Shown in pieces: positions 11,357 to 21,460 of a stretch of 64,000 nt of DNA. Position 1 is the stretch's first letter, and each line of letters opens with the position of its first letter. The stretch comes from Cepaea nemoralis (taxonomy: Eukaryota > Mollusca > Gastropoda > Stylommatophora > Helicidae). The position numbers and the translations under genes are program-made. The DNA is taken from positions 1 to 64,000 of the forward strand of contig JACEFZ010001388.1 in the NCBI GenBank assembly GCA_014155875.1, given 5' to 3'. Under the pieces are notes generated by a model. That model searched no databases, had not been told where the DNA came from, and saw only the letters and a list, made by a program, of their open reading frames with translations.

Positions 11357-12976
11357 AGGAACATTCCTAGTGTTTGTGCAACTGATTACTTCCGATCCCG
11401 AGCGAAGTATTCTTGTTCATGGATGACGAATGTGGCAGAAACGTTCACTTGTGTATTTCATTTCGTCGAGCTTTACATTCCTAGTTGTCTATTCAAACTC
11501 CTTGCATGTACAAGCCTTATCTAACCTACAATAGCTCCTGCTGGAGGTGCAAATTTCGTGAGTGAGAGACAGAGAAAAAGAGGTGAGAGAACGAGAGAAA
11601 AGTAAAATGTATGGTTGAGGTATGCCGACCCACCAATCTGCTCCAACATGCAGGAGGTTATCAAAGAGATAGCACACACGTGCACGCACGCGCGCACTCA
11701 CACACACAAATACAAATAAATAAAAAAGGTAAAGGCAGTTATAAACATGAAAAAGATGAGTTTATTTCTTAGCCAAAAAAATGTCTCAACTATGAACACA
11801 ATTGTAAAATCCACAGATAGTGTCTCCCTGACCATGAGAAAACATCGGCTGTAGACAGCAGATCATAGCAATACTAACACAGGGAGAGACCAACAACAAA
11901 CTAGCACACAACTAATAACAGTCTGTCTGACTTGCCTTTTGTCCAATTAACTGTGCACTGAGCAGAATTTTCAGTTTCTTTGTCATTAGTAGATTTTGTG
12001 TGCATGTAAAGGACATCTGCAAATTGACAACTGAACAAATACATTTATGTTTGTGCTGTTAAAAGAGATGTTAACGTTTATTATCCTCAAAAGTGAATTA
12101 TTGTTGTCCTTTAGCAGACATCAATAACACTTAGTCTTTCCTCCTCTACTCTAGGATAAATAGATTCATTATGCATGTTTTATTATTTTGTCCCATTTTT
12201 CGAATATTTATGTCATTGAACCCCAGACATGGTAAACATTAGGCGGGTATGCTTCAACTGTAACAGGAATAAAAGTCAGGCACAGTGTACACATGACAAA
12301 TACCATTAATGGAAGCAAACTTTGTGGAAAATTGAACACGATCTTTTCCTGAAATTATCTCTTTTGGAAGTTCAACGCCTTGTTTTACTTACTGTTCCTA
12401 GAATTGTAAGCATTTCAGACTTCAATATCTGTCCCAATTTCATGCTTTTAAAAAAGTTGTCGCAAGTAATACCTTTCACTATTTTCCATGCCAGTCACCA
12501 TGTCCAGTATGACTATTTCTCTCTCTCTCTCTTTGTTTTTTTTTTTTTGTGTGTGTGGTTGCCCGGGTTCTCTGCCGGTGTAAACTTGCATATTGAAGAT
12601 ATATGAAGTATCACTGTCACAAAAACTTGTTATGCCATATTTGCCAGGTGTTAAGGGAAAATATTGCTTCAAATGGCATCTTCTTCTAAACGTAACTAAC
12701 TGCAGTTCACTTATCTCCAAAGTTTTCTGTTTGTCCCGAAATACCCTTATTCCTTCATGGTTTGTCCATTTCAGTATGTTATTTGCTACACTTTTTGTTA
12801 CTAATAATTATTTTTATAATTAAATTATTAACATTGAAATGACTGAGTCAATGGTTCTTTTTGCATGTTTAGTTGGGTCATGTTTAGTTGGGAAACTGCT
12901 GATCAGACATGTTAGCTGTTTCTAATGTAATGAAATGCTCTTCCAGTATGTTGTGAAGATCTATAATATTGTTTGC
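11357..12976. other. No gene recognised
   Basis: AT-rich sequence with short CA and CT tracts (about 11672-11707, 12519-12530). The integrase and RT of the neighbouring LTR element would be expected here on the minus strand but are absent. Confidence 0.45.
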
Positions 12977-14758
12977 TTATTGTAGAGTGTTTGTTTCAGA
13001 TTGTTTCTTTGCAGAAGCTCTGGCAATTGGATTTGTTGGTATGACATGTTTGTACCAGGTGGTTATTTGGTATTGTGTAATGTCTGTCACTTGAGGAAGA
13101 TTTCCAATGATTACATCGCAACATGGATTAGTTAGAGCGGCACATTTCACCTTGCCTGTTAAGAAAGGTGTTTGGATATAGGCCCATGCGATTGGATACC
13201 CTGAAAATGTTTTACAGGTATCAAATTTCCCTGTGTAATCAGAGGGCTGTAGAAACTCTCTTCTCAAACCAATAAGGGTGCTGCCGCTGTCCCTCTAGCT
13301 AATTTCCCGTTGACATACCCCTGATGGATATTTAGTTTACTTTTTGCATTGCAAACTGCGTTTGCCTCTTCATTTGTGGTTTGTACTTTATGACCACAGG
13401 ATAACATACCATTATCATGGAACCGATTGCATGTAGTACACTTATCTATGTGGAAAACATCAATATTTTCAATTGCGTTTGCTGTTTTTGTTCTTCTTCG
13501 TGTTCTCAGAAGATGAACTGTCAAACATTGCTGCATTTGCTTTCTTGTCATTTGTCTACCTTTACATGAATGGCGCCAATGCCCGTATGCTTTGCAAAGG
13601 AAGCATTTAGTCAATCTTTTACAGTTCTTTTGTTCACTTTCTTGCTTATCTATGAAGTTTTGTAAGTAAGTATGGTATGCCGGATTTTTATCACACATCT
13701 CGTTCTCATTGTGATTGTATCTGCAGTGTTTACATTGGTAGTTTCTGTATTTAGTAAAGGTTTTGGATTTATTGTATGTGGTTGGTTTGGGTCTGTCATA
13801 TGTAGCGGCTGCTACAAATTCTGTATCTTTCAAAATATTAACAAAGCAATCTTTATTGGCTGTGAAGTAAGCCGATCCCACGTTTTTCTATTTGTTGTAC
13901 TGTTTCACACTCACACTCTTGCAAAAAACGAGAAAAAGGTACTGGTAGTGATGATATGATCTTATCTCTCAAAATGAGGTCTTTTAGACGTTCAAAATCA
14001 TTGTTAACTTTAGCTGCTGATAGCCATTTACTAAAAATGTCTTGAACTAGGGAGGTATAATCTGAGAACGTTTGTGATGATTTTGGGGATAATTTAGAAA
14101 ATTGTTCTCTGTACCCTGCTTCATCTAACAAAAAATGTGCCATGATTTTGGCTTTGATGTAATGATAGTCTTTCCTTAACTCAAGTAGGAATGGTTTCTA
14201 TGACTTTCAGAGGTTCTCCAGAAAGACTTCTCATGTATATGATATTCCAGTCTGAAACTGGTACCTGGTAATGCTCCATGATGGTTTCAAAATTCTGGGA
14301 CCATGCTGATATGCAGTCACCAGTAGTGAAATTTTTGACAATACCTTGGTATTTCTTATACTGGTTTTCTTTTCCTTTAGTTTCTTATTTTCTAGTTTCT
14401 TTCTTAGTATCAGCTTCGATTTCTAGTTGTTTCAATTTGAACTGCATTTCTATTTCTTCTCTCTTAATTTGTGCATTGATTTCATGTCTCTCTAATTTTG
14501 GTCTGGTTATCTAGCTCAGCCTGTTTATTTTTAGTATCAAGCTCAGCTTGTTTATTTTTAGCATCAAGCTCAGCTTTCTTCAGTTCTGATTCAGCTTGTT
14601 TATTTTTAGCATCAAGCTCAGATTTCTTCAATTCTCTCTCTGCCGCTCATTTCCTCCCTTTGAACCTGCTCTGTATATTTGTCTCACTCAATTTAGATAA
14701 ATCGTCTCCTGTTAAACCTAATTTAGACCTGACTCTATGAAGTATGTAGAGTATCCAT
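12977..14758 (-). pseudogene. Decayed Gmr1-like LTR retrotransposon: gag and protease
   Basis: This is a degenerate relative of the complete element at 38511-46367. On the minus strand an ATG at 14758 starts a frame with Lys/Glu/Ala heptad repeats (about 14520-14700), broken by stops. Frame fragments then give the SCAN-like Gag core (14143-13870, with YREQFSKLSPKSSQTFSDY), a C-x2-C-x3-H-x4-C finger, the knuckle CFLCKAYGHWRHSC, and protease-side text ending FLTGKVKCAALTNPCCDV near 13120. The protease active-site region near 13270 is broken by a frame change. Integrase, RT and RNase H are absent. It is clearly diverged in sequence from the intact copy, so it is an older, different subfamily. 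Confidence 0.9.
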
Positions 14759-15635
14759 GATAGTTTGAAAAATTACGTTAGCAATGGCACCAAAAAATTA
14801 CAGTAATATGATCAAATTCACTCAATATAATACACAATCAATGTAGTAAAATATATCACGTGTACAATGTGAAAAAAAAAAACAGGTAGGGCCTGAAATC
14901 TTACAAAAATATGTAAAAGAAATACTTAGCTGCCGATGACATTCGGAACTTTGATGTACTTCGATATCTGCACCCGAAAAGGGGGGGGGTGGTGGTGGTG
15001 GTACTTTACGGCTTGGAAGAAAAATTCACTTGTCACTTGCCCGGAGATAAATCTGTTTGCTGGGGAGACAAAAATGTTAGTATATGTTCGACTCCGTGGT
15101 GTATGTGAGGTCGGTTATTTATGTATATGTTTGTATGCAGTCAAGTATGGATGTGAGTCTGTAATGTCATCGTCGTCGGTTAATAGAGTAGTAGAGATCG
15201 TAGTAATTTCATGTTCTCGTGTGAGCTAGACTTTCAGAACTGGACTGCTTTTGGTCACTCTCTTTCAGCGTACAACTCAAAAATATCTACATATTAGCGT
15301 TTCACTTTATATATCATTCAAAATTCAGAAGACAGTGATGTGCATTTTACATGTATACTGTTAATACACGTTCAAATATATGGTTCAAAATCAGATGAAA
15401 TCCTCACGTTCAAGTATGTTATTCAAAACTGGACGAGAAGTCCATGTTCTAATGCATGGTTCAAACAACGGACGAGATCTCCACGTTCGTCCCTTTCTCT
15501 CACATGTGGTTCAAAGCCGGACGAGATACCCACGTTCGTCCCTGTCATGGACTCACTTATATTAACATTTGGCTCGCTCTTCAGAACAGGGGCGAAACAA
15601 TCACATACATTCAATGATTACACTCTTACGCATGG
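14759..15635 (-). other. 5' leader of the decayed LTR element
   Basis: The 877 bp between gag and the candidate LTR is close to the 861-bp leader of the intact element. It contains a G-rich run (14982-15002) and a tandem repeat (15365-15560). Confidence 0.6.
15365..15560 (+). repeat. Degenerate tandem repeat in retroelement leader
   Basis: Four or five units of about 36-48 bp share TGGTTCAAA, then GGACGAGAT, then CCACGTTCGTCCCT. They lie just inside the candidate LTR. Confidence 0.8.
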
Positions 15636-16098
15636 TGACAGTGAAGTAAACTCGTTTATTCACGTAACCTATCTACATTGGGTATATTCATGGGGGTTGC
15701 GCTCATAATCATGCGCAACTCGTACATTATCACAGCAGTATATACATGCATTATACATTTTACAATAGAATAATACAAAATGACTCTCTCACTGCCTCAG
15801 CTCAAGCACATCTCAATCTACTAGTCAGTCACGCCTCCCTCATTACAGCCATCTCACAACGATCATGAAACACAAGCATAACCCTCTCTGTCTGTCCGTC
15901 TCGAAGTCCTTAACCCGTCTCCCTGACACAGGTATGTTTGGTCAGTCCTTCACTTCTCACAGTTCGTGTCGCCCGTGCTGTGTAACTTGACACGATGACC
16001 ACAGGGCTTCAACTGGTTAGTAGTTGACCTGTACTCGGTAACACCAGGCTGCCTGTCCTGATCGCCTGTCGTGAGCTGTCCTCCGCTAACTCCTGTCA
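15636..16098 (-). mobile_element. Candidate 5' LTR of the decayed Gmr1-like element
   Basis: The 463-bp block begins TGACAG and ends CTGTCA on the plus strand, a perfect 6-bp terminal inverted repeat with TG...CA ends. This parallels TGTCA...TGACA of the intact 440-bp LTRs. It sits at the expected distance upstream of gag. Only one LTR was found, so no LTR-LTR comparison or target duplication can support it. Confidence 0.6.
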
Positions 16099-16429
16099 TG
16101 CAGGAGTTATATATTGGGTTAGTTGATACTTGGGTTCCTGACAGCCATCATAAAGTTAAAACAGGAGATATCTTGTATATTGTATTTGATTAACAATAAA
16201 TCATTGCTCAAATACATCAAAGCATTAGTAATTAGATGATTCCAGCCAGTTTTATGCAAACAGAAAGTCTTCATTTTAAATTTGCAATTACCATGATGAA
16301 AATTGTTGCTCCACATTCAAACAATATCATTGACTGTATTTTTTAAATATTTCAGCCTTAATATAATGAAAATGAAAAAAGTCACCAGGAGGTGATGAAA
16401 TCTCCAATTAGATGATCAGGAACCTAGGA

Positions 16430-17050
16430 ACAGAGGCCAAAGCAAAGCTGTTCTGGTTCGCTAGATCAGTTCCGCGTCTAGCGTTCGTTGTCTCGGATGG
16501 CTGTGTGAGGTGCACCAAAATGGGATCTTCCCAGCCAACGCAAGTTAGCGAGGCAGGCGTTTCGAGAATGTAACCGCATCGTGCAGCCAGGGTCGTGGTT
16601 TGAGCGGGAAAAAGAGCAAAATTTGTACGACCGTTCGACAAAGTCTCGATAAGCGCACACTCTCTCTCGATGAGTAGTGGGCCTGCAGTCAGTAAGCTGG
16701 TATAGCTTTTTTCGGTCAGTCCTGTCGGCGTAGCTTGAAAGCTCGTCGGTAGGCGTCCAGTGGTTTTGCATGTATCACCTTGTACCGGGAGGGCGCGCTT
16801 TAGCGATGCTACTCTTGGCTTGCGTGTGCGTGAACGTCTGTCCGGTCAGTGGCCATATGCATTTGTGCGCTGGTGAGGCTCAACCGTAAATCGGGAGATC
16901 TGTTCGCAACTTAGACGAGCAATATCTTCTGTGGGCAGCTTCTCGCCTAATATGTGTGTGGTCTGTTCTGGCGGTCAGTCCGTCTTCGGTGAAGGAAATC
17001 TGGTGATCCTTTCAGTAATCATTACACACTTACGCTTGTCTTAAAACTGA
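16430..17050 (+). repeat. GC-rich repeat; 155 bp also found next to 18S rDNA
   Basis: Positions 16489-16644 recur at 55501-55656 with only a few differences, there flanked by 18S rRNA sequence. The segment is more GC-rich than its surroundings and contains repeated GGTCAGTC motifs. The minus-strand ORFs across it (beginning MSNGRTNFAL at both loci) are conserved only because the DNA is. It could be rDNA spacer, or the 5' UTR of the LINE that starts near 17330. Confidence 0.6.
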
Positions 17051-17329
17051 AAATTAAAGGAATGACGGAAGGGCCGTTTGCACGAGGCTCTCGGGAGCCA
17101 ATATATACAGGGATACCTGGCCGTGGCAGCCTAACGTCCACTGCATCTGTGTCCGTCTTCCAGTCGTCTTGCCATGCTCGCCACTGGAACCCAGATGGAC
17201 ACAGACGAGGGAGTGAGGACGAAGCAATTGCGCGACCACATCCTCACTATAATCAAACCTAAAGCGCAAGTCATTCGTTCTTCATCTAAAGATGCAATGA
17301 ATGAATGGGCCTCGTCATTCATGACGGAC

Positions 17330-18273
17330 GAACAAGAGAAGCCTGGAAAGAAGCAATCATGATACCTCTCCTAAAATCTGGGAAAGAGTTCCATTGTCTC
17401 CAACTACAGACCAATTAGCCTCACCAGCTGTCTCTGCAGAACAATGGAACACGTTATCAATCACAGACTACAGTGGTACGTTGAAAAGTGAAAACATCCT
17501 TGTGCCGCAACCGGAATAGAGCTTAGGCAGTGCTACTCTACGGAAGATCAGACAACCTACCTCTTTCAAGAAGTTGAGGATGCATTCCAAGAGAAGAAGC
17601 TGGTGCTTGCTGTATGGATAGATCTAAATGAACAAATTAGGAAGAGATTGGCTTCCTTGGATGAATAATACCCACAGGACCTCTGATTCAGATTCTACAT
17701 AGATGGGTCAGCACAAATTGCTGTTCGAAATGGAGGAGCCTGAGTGTACATAGAATACACAGATAATACTAGGGACACGACCATAGTACCAGCAGGAAAG
17801 TACTGCCATAACTATGATGCTGAACATGCGGCAATCCAGACAGCAACAGAGAAATTACTAAATACCAGCCATGGTACACAACCTGTGATGCTATTGACAG
17901 ATCAAATCAGTACTCGAGGCTCTCCTGTCTGGGAAATTGCCAGTACTAAGATGACTAAGAACACAACATTATGAACTTAGCAGTCAGCATAAGATCACCG
18001 TACTGTGAGTACCACCACACTATGGAGTACCCGGAAACGACAGAGCTGACTGATTGGCTAAGAAAGGAGCAAAAGAAGAAAAGTCTGATGTGCCAGTTAC
18101 ATACCACCAAAAGAAAATGATCAAATCAGTAAGAAAGCCACGAAGACCTGCTGAAGGCAGTCTACCACATTATGGGACATACCAGAACAAGTCATTATTC
18201 TGTGCCTCAGAACAGGACACAATAGATTACGCAACCACATGTATACAAAATTCAAGATTGGTGAATCAGCCAT
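17330..18273 (+). pseudogene. Decayed Ingi/I-like LINE (family E): RT and RNase H
   Basis: The plus strand encodes, through several frameshifts and stops, EAWKEAIMIPLLKSGKE and YRPISLTSC (RT), then after a deletion of the catalytic palm a retroviral-type RNase H. The RNase H has FYIDGSA (first catalytic Asp), AGKYCHNYDAEHAA, and a GVPGNDRADWLAKKGA-like end (last catalytic Asp). The YADD region of the RT is missing. The region after RNase H (near 18250) ends KFKIGES and is then interrupted by an 846-bp insertion; it resumes at 19120. The same domain order occurs in the full LINE at 57772-62598, but the sequences differ, so this is another subfamily. Confidence 0.85.
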
Positions 18274-19128
18274 CATTAGGCAACTGCGAGCGCTATCGAG
18301 AACAAGAATGGAAATCCAGCAAAAGGTGGAACGCATGGCACTGATAAAGAAGGAGAACGAAGAAATCCTACAATCCATCAAATCAGAGAGAGAACTGCTG
18401 AAAAGGGAAATAATCCAAAACAAACCATCAGAAGCCACGGAAAAGACCACAGAGAAGCCGCAAGATGAAACCAATCAAAAGACCAAACCGGAACCGCAAG
18501 CTAAAAGCCAGCAGCCCAACCCGATGTCCAGGAAACTCAACGGGAAATCAATATCTCGCCAGACCTCTGAAGAAAGCCTAGATGAGTACTCTGGAGTAAG
18601 CTTTGAGCCATGACCCCCCCCCCCCCCCACCCCACCATTGACCATGGAGGAACTTATCGAGCGGAACGTAGAATACGACAGCAGGCAAAAGCAACTCAAA
18701 TTTAAACTCCAAAGAGAAAAAAAAAGGCGCAAGGAAGAAAATGAAGCCATCGAAAAGCTTCTACAGAAAATACACAAAAAAGGAGGCAAAAAGACCAAAT
18801 AAAAAGTCCTTATAAGGACTGCACCCAGCCATGCAAAACGCACAAGGAGCCAAAACTGACAAGGAAACCGCCAGAGGAGACGGACACAAAGGAGAACTCG
18901 CCGACCAATGCCCATCTCTCCCCCCCCCCCCCCCCCCAGCTGACGTCACAGGCACAAACTCTACAAATCGATGAGCCAGCTAACACTGACACAGAAAACT
19001 TAGCAAACTTATCCCGCACCATGAACCACTGCAATATAGCTAATGCCACAGAGGCTAGTTGAACGCTGGTGGAAAGTTTTTTTGTTTGTTTTTTGGTCTA
19101 CAACTAGACCTGGACCTGGATCAGCCAT
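18265..19128. mobile_element. 846-bp insertion with 9-bp direct repeats
   Basis: The LINE frame breaks after ATCAGCCAT (18265-18273) and resumes from a second ATCAGCCAT (19120-19128). This fits a 9-bp target duplication around an insert at 18274-19119. No obvious terminal inverted repeats or poly(A) were seen. The insert carries two C homopolymers (about 18615-18628 and 18921-18938) and charged, coiled-coil-like coding stretches on the plus strand. Confidence 0.65.
18274..18613 (+). CDS. Coiled-coil-like ORF inside the 846-bp insertion, function unknown
   Basis: This open frame continues from the interrupted LINE and ends at 18613. It is rich in Lys/Glu/Gln, with heptad-like spacing in QKVERMALIKKENEEI and LQSIKSERELLKREI, then a polar stretch (EKTTEKPQDETNQKTKPEP) and a Ser/Arg-rich end. 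After a C homopolymer a second short charged frame starts with MEELIERNVEYDSRQKQLKF (18643-18801). The composition resembles ORF1 or Gag-like proteins of retroelements, but no zinc knuckle or RRM is visible and no family is recognised. It may be part of a larger ORF broken by the homopolymer. Confidence 0.35.
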
Positions 19129-19340
19129 GTGCACATGTGGATGGGCGTCGCAGACAGCAGAGCACATACTCCATGACTGCCCACAATACAACACATCTAG
19201 GCAAACCTTCTGGCCTAGAGAGACGACAAGTGAAAGATAAACTCTATGGACCACTGAGTGAACTTAAAAAGACAGTTAAATTCATTCAAGAGACAACATT
19301 GCAGTTATAGACATATTTCAAGCGAACGAAAGAAGAAGAA
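19120..19340 (+). pseudogene. Family E LINE C-terminus (zinc knuckle) and (GAA)n tail
   Basis: This resumes the LINE after the insertion: MCTCGWASQTAEHILHDCPQ matches the C-x-C...H...C knuckle after the RNase H of I-type LINEs, followed by KLYGPLSELKKTVKF. The element ends in an AAGAAGAAG-type tail at about 19325-19355. Confidence 0.85.
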
Positions 19341-19354
19341 AAGAAGAAGGAGAA

Positions 19355-19415
19355 GATTGGAAGCAAAGTTGTGGTTCCTGAGGTGAATGTTGCGAATTCC
19401 TTGGACTGCTATTTA
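19355..19415 (+). pseudogene. Tiny family F LINE fragment
   Basis: The bases encode a degraded form of KLEATEMWFLRRMLRIPWTA as seen in the copy near 30.9 kb. Confidence 0.5.
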
Positions 19416-19569
19416 GTTAGTTAGTTAGTAGACTGATCATCCTCATTGCACATCGAACCATTCAGTCCATAAGTGCTCGGATCCCCTCCTCAGCAAATCC
19501 CGCAAAGACACCAGTTCTGTGTTGGTTTATCAATCTTCTGTGGCTTACTGCGTAATGTTCTTGTTTGGC

Positions 19570-20440
19570 CATCCATCCATCCATCATGTGTCATGCCGAT
19601 AAGCGTGGGCGGTCATGTTCTGCCATCTCACTCGATCACCAGAGTCGTGGATCAGCTTCGTGTTCCTGTCTTGACCATGCCACGTGGCCAAGCCATCCAG
19701 GTAATTACTTCTCGGTCTTCTCCTTGGTCTCTTCCCTTCGATCTTGCCAGTCGTCAACAAGTTCCCCAAGTCCTCTCATAACATGCCCAACAATTTTTGA
19801 CTGTCTACGTCTAATGACTCTAATCAGTTTACGATCTTCATTTGTTTTTTAAAGGTCTTGTTCATTGGTTTTCCTGTCTGTCCGTGGTATTCTTTGCATT
19901 TTCCTCAGAAACCACATGTCCACAGCCATCAGATGTTTTTCAGCTTGTCTGCTCATTGTCCACGCTTCACATCCATATAAAAGTACAGGTTCTATGTAGC
20001 ACTTCATCACTCTTTTTTTTCTCGTTTCAATTGATATCTTTTTATTGGTCAGTGTGTTTTTAATCTTGCTGAAAGCTACCTTTGCAATGGCAATTCTTGT
20101 TCTAATCTCTTCAAGGCATCTCCCATCAGACGTTATGACTGTGCCGAGATAACTGTATCGATTTACTTGCTTACAAATATGCCCATTTACACGTGTATAA
20201 CATTGTCGTATTTCCTTCTTTCCAGTGACGACAATAGTCTGTGTCTTCTTACTATTCAGTTCTAACCCTAGTTGATCACTGTGTGCAACAACCGCACCCA
20301 CTAAATTTTGCAGGTCGTGTTCATTGTCTGCAATCAAGACTGTATCATTTGCGTATCTAATGTTATTGATGTATCGTCCCCCAATATTGATTCCTTCCAT
20401 ATCTTCTATATTTCTGAAAATATTTCCACTGTAAAGGGAA
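19570..20440 (-). pseudogene. Family C LINE, RT C-terminal half
   Basis: The 3' part of an RTE-like LINE. On the minus strand it has an RT frame with YANDTVLIADNE (catalytic YADD mutated to YAND), YLGTVITSDGRCLEEI, CYIEPVLLYGCEAW and GKIEGKRPRRRPRSNYLDG. The 3' end is a (GGAT)n-type tail at 19566-19585. Frameshifts split the frame near 19775-19850. It is 5'-truncated and dead. Confidence 0.9.
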
Positions 20441-20559
20441 AATACTTACGCCTCCACAGCAGCCGGATTTTCGTGTCTGCATTTTCTGTCTAGTTGGATG
20501 CAAACTGAAAAGGACGTATAGAAATCTGTTAGCACTTGTACCCACTCCTCGCCAGGTTC

Positions 20560-21447
20560 TTAGTCCTCAAGTTAAAACACCTGTTGAAGAATGTCTTCAG
20601 CTTGACCCATCCACGACCTTCCTCTTTTTAAAATACTGCCCTTAACTTTCTCAATTTCACTATGCAGTGGATGTTGTGTGTTTGTATTGACTCTGAGGTA
20701 TGCACGTGCTCTGCAAACTTGTATTCTGTCTTCAACGGTTGAAACATCAGGAAGATAGGCCATCGCCCTGCATGATGTATCTCTTGTACATGCAAGAACA
20801 ATACGCATAGCTTCGTTCTGTATCCTTTCCATCCTTTCTATCTGCTTACGGCTGAGAGTCAGGATTGCCATCTGCATACTCCAAAAACAGACATGACCAG
20901 TCCCCTCGTATAGAAGACATAGATGGAAGCTGCTCACAGTTTGCTGCCGCCATCACCCGCATCGCAGCAAACTCCGCTTTGGCCTTTGTTATCACCTGGT
21001 CTATGTGCTCATTATAAGCAAGGCTTCGATCAAACCCTATCCCCAGGTAATTCATTGCCTGCGTTCTTTCCACCGTCTCTGAACACAGATTTACAGTTGG
21101 TGTTGGAGTGTTGACAATATGGTTATTCAAGGAGAATCATGTCACTGCTGCCTTCGTTGGGTTGACCATTGCCCCAGACTCTACACACCAAGTGCTTATG
21201 CGATTTATTTCGGTTTGTAGTTCCACAGCAACCCGATCCTCTATCCTTACCCTGACGATACACTAACACATCGTCGGCATATGACAATGTCCTCCACGGT
21301 CCAGTGAGCTGCTCGCTGGTAATTCTCACAGGTAGGCGTTGAAAAGCACCGGAGATAATGGTGATCCCTGTGGCAGGCCCGGATATATTGTTGTTGGTTC
21401 AGAAGTCCAACTGCCACATTTAAAGATTACTTTCCGTTTGAAGAAGG
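20560..21447 (-). pseudogene. Dead I-type LINE (family D), RT palm to C-terminus
   Basis: On the minus strand, in shifted frames, it reads GLPQGSPLSPVLFNAYL, then TLSYADDVLVYRQG (catalytic YADD intact), then MNYLGIGFDRSLAYNEHIDQ and IQNEAMRIVLACTRDT. This is the typical RT thumb layout of I/Jockey-type LINEs. It is the 3' half of an element split by the RTE-like LINE; the 5' half is at 25450-26500. Confidence 0.85.
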
Positions 21448-21460
21448 CTGCCGCGATCCA

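Noticed and set aside
13672..13959. Hydrophobic plus-strand ORF resembling a membrane protein
   Set aside because: It is the antisense of the decayed gag zinc-finger region.
16408..16771. Conserved ORF starting MSNGRTNFAL, also at 55417-55653
   Set aside because: The DNA repeat itself is shared, and at 55 kb the frame runs into 18S rRNA sequence, so it is not a gene.
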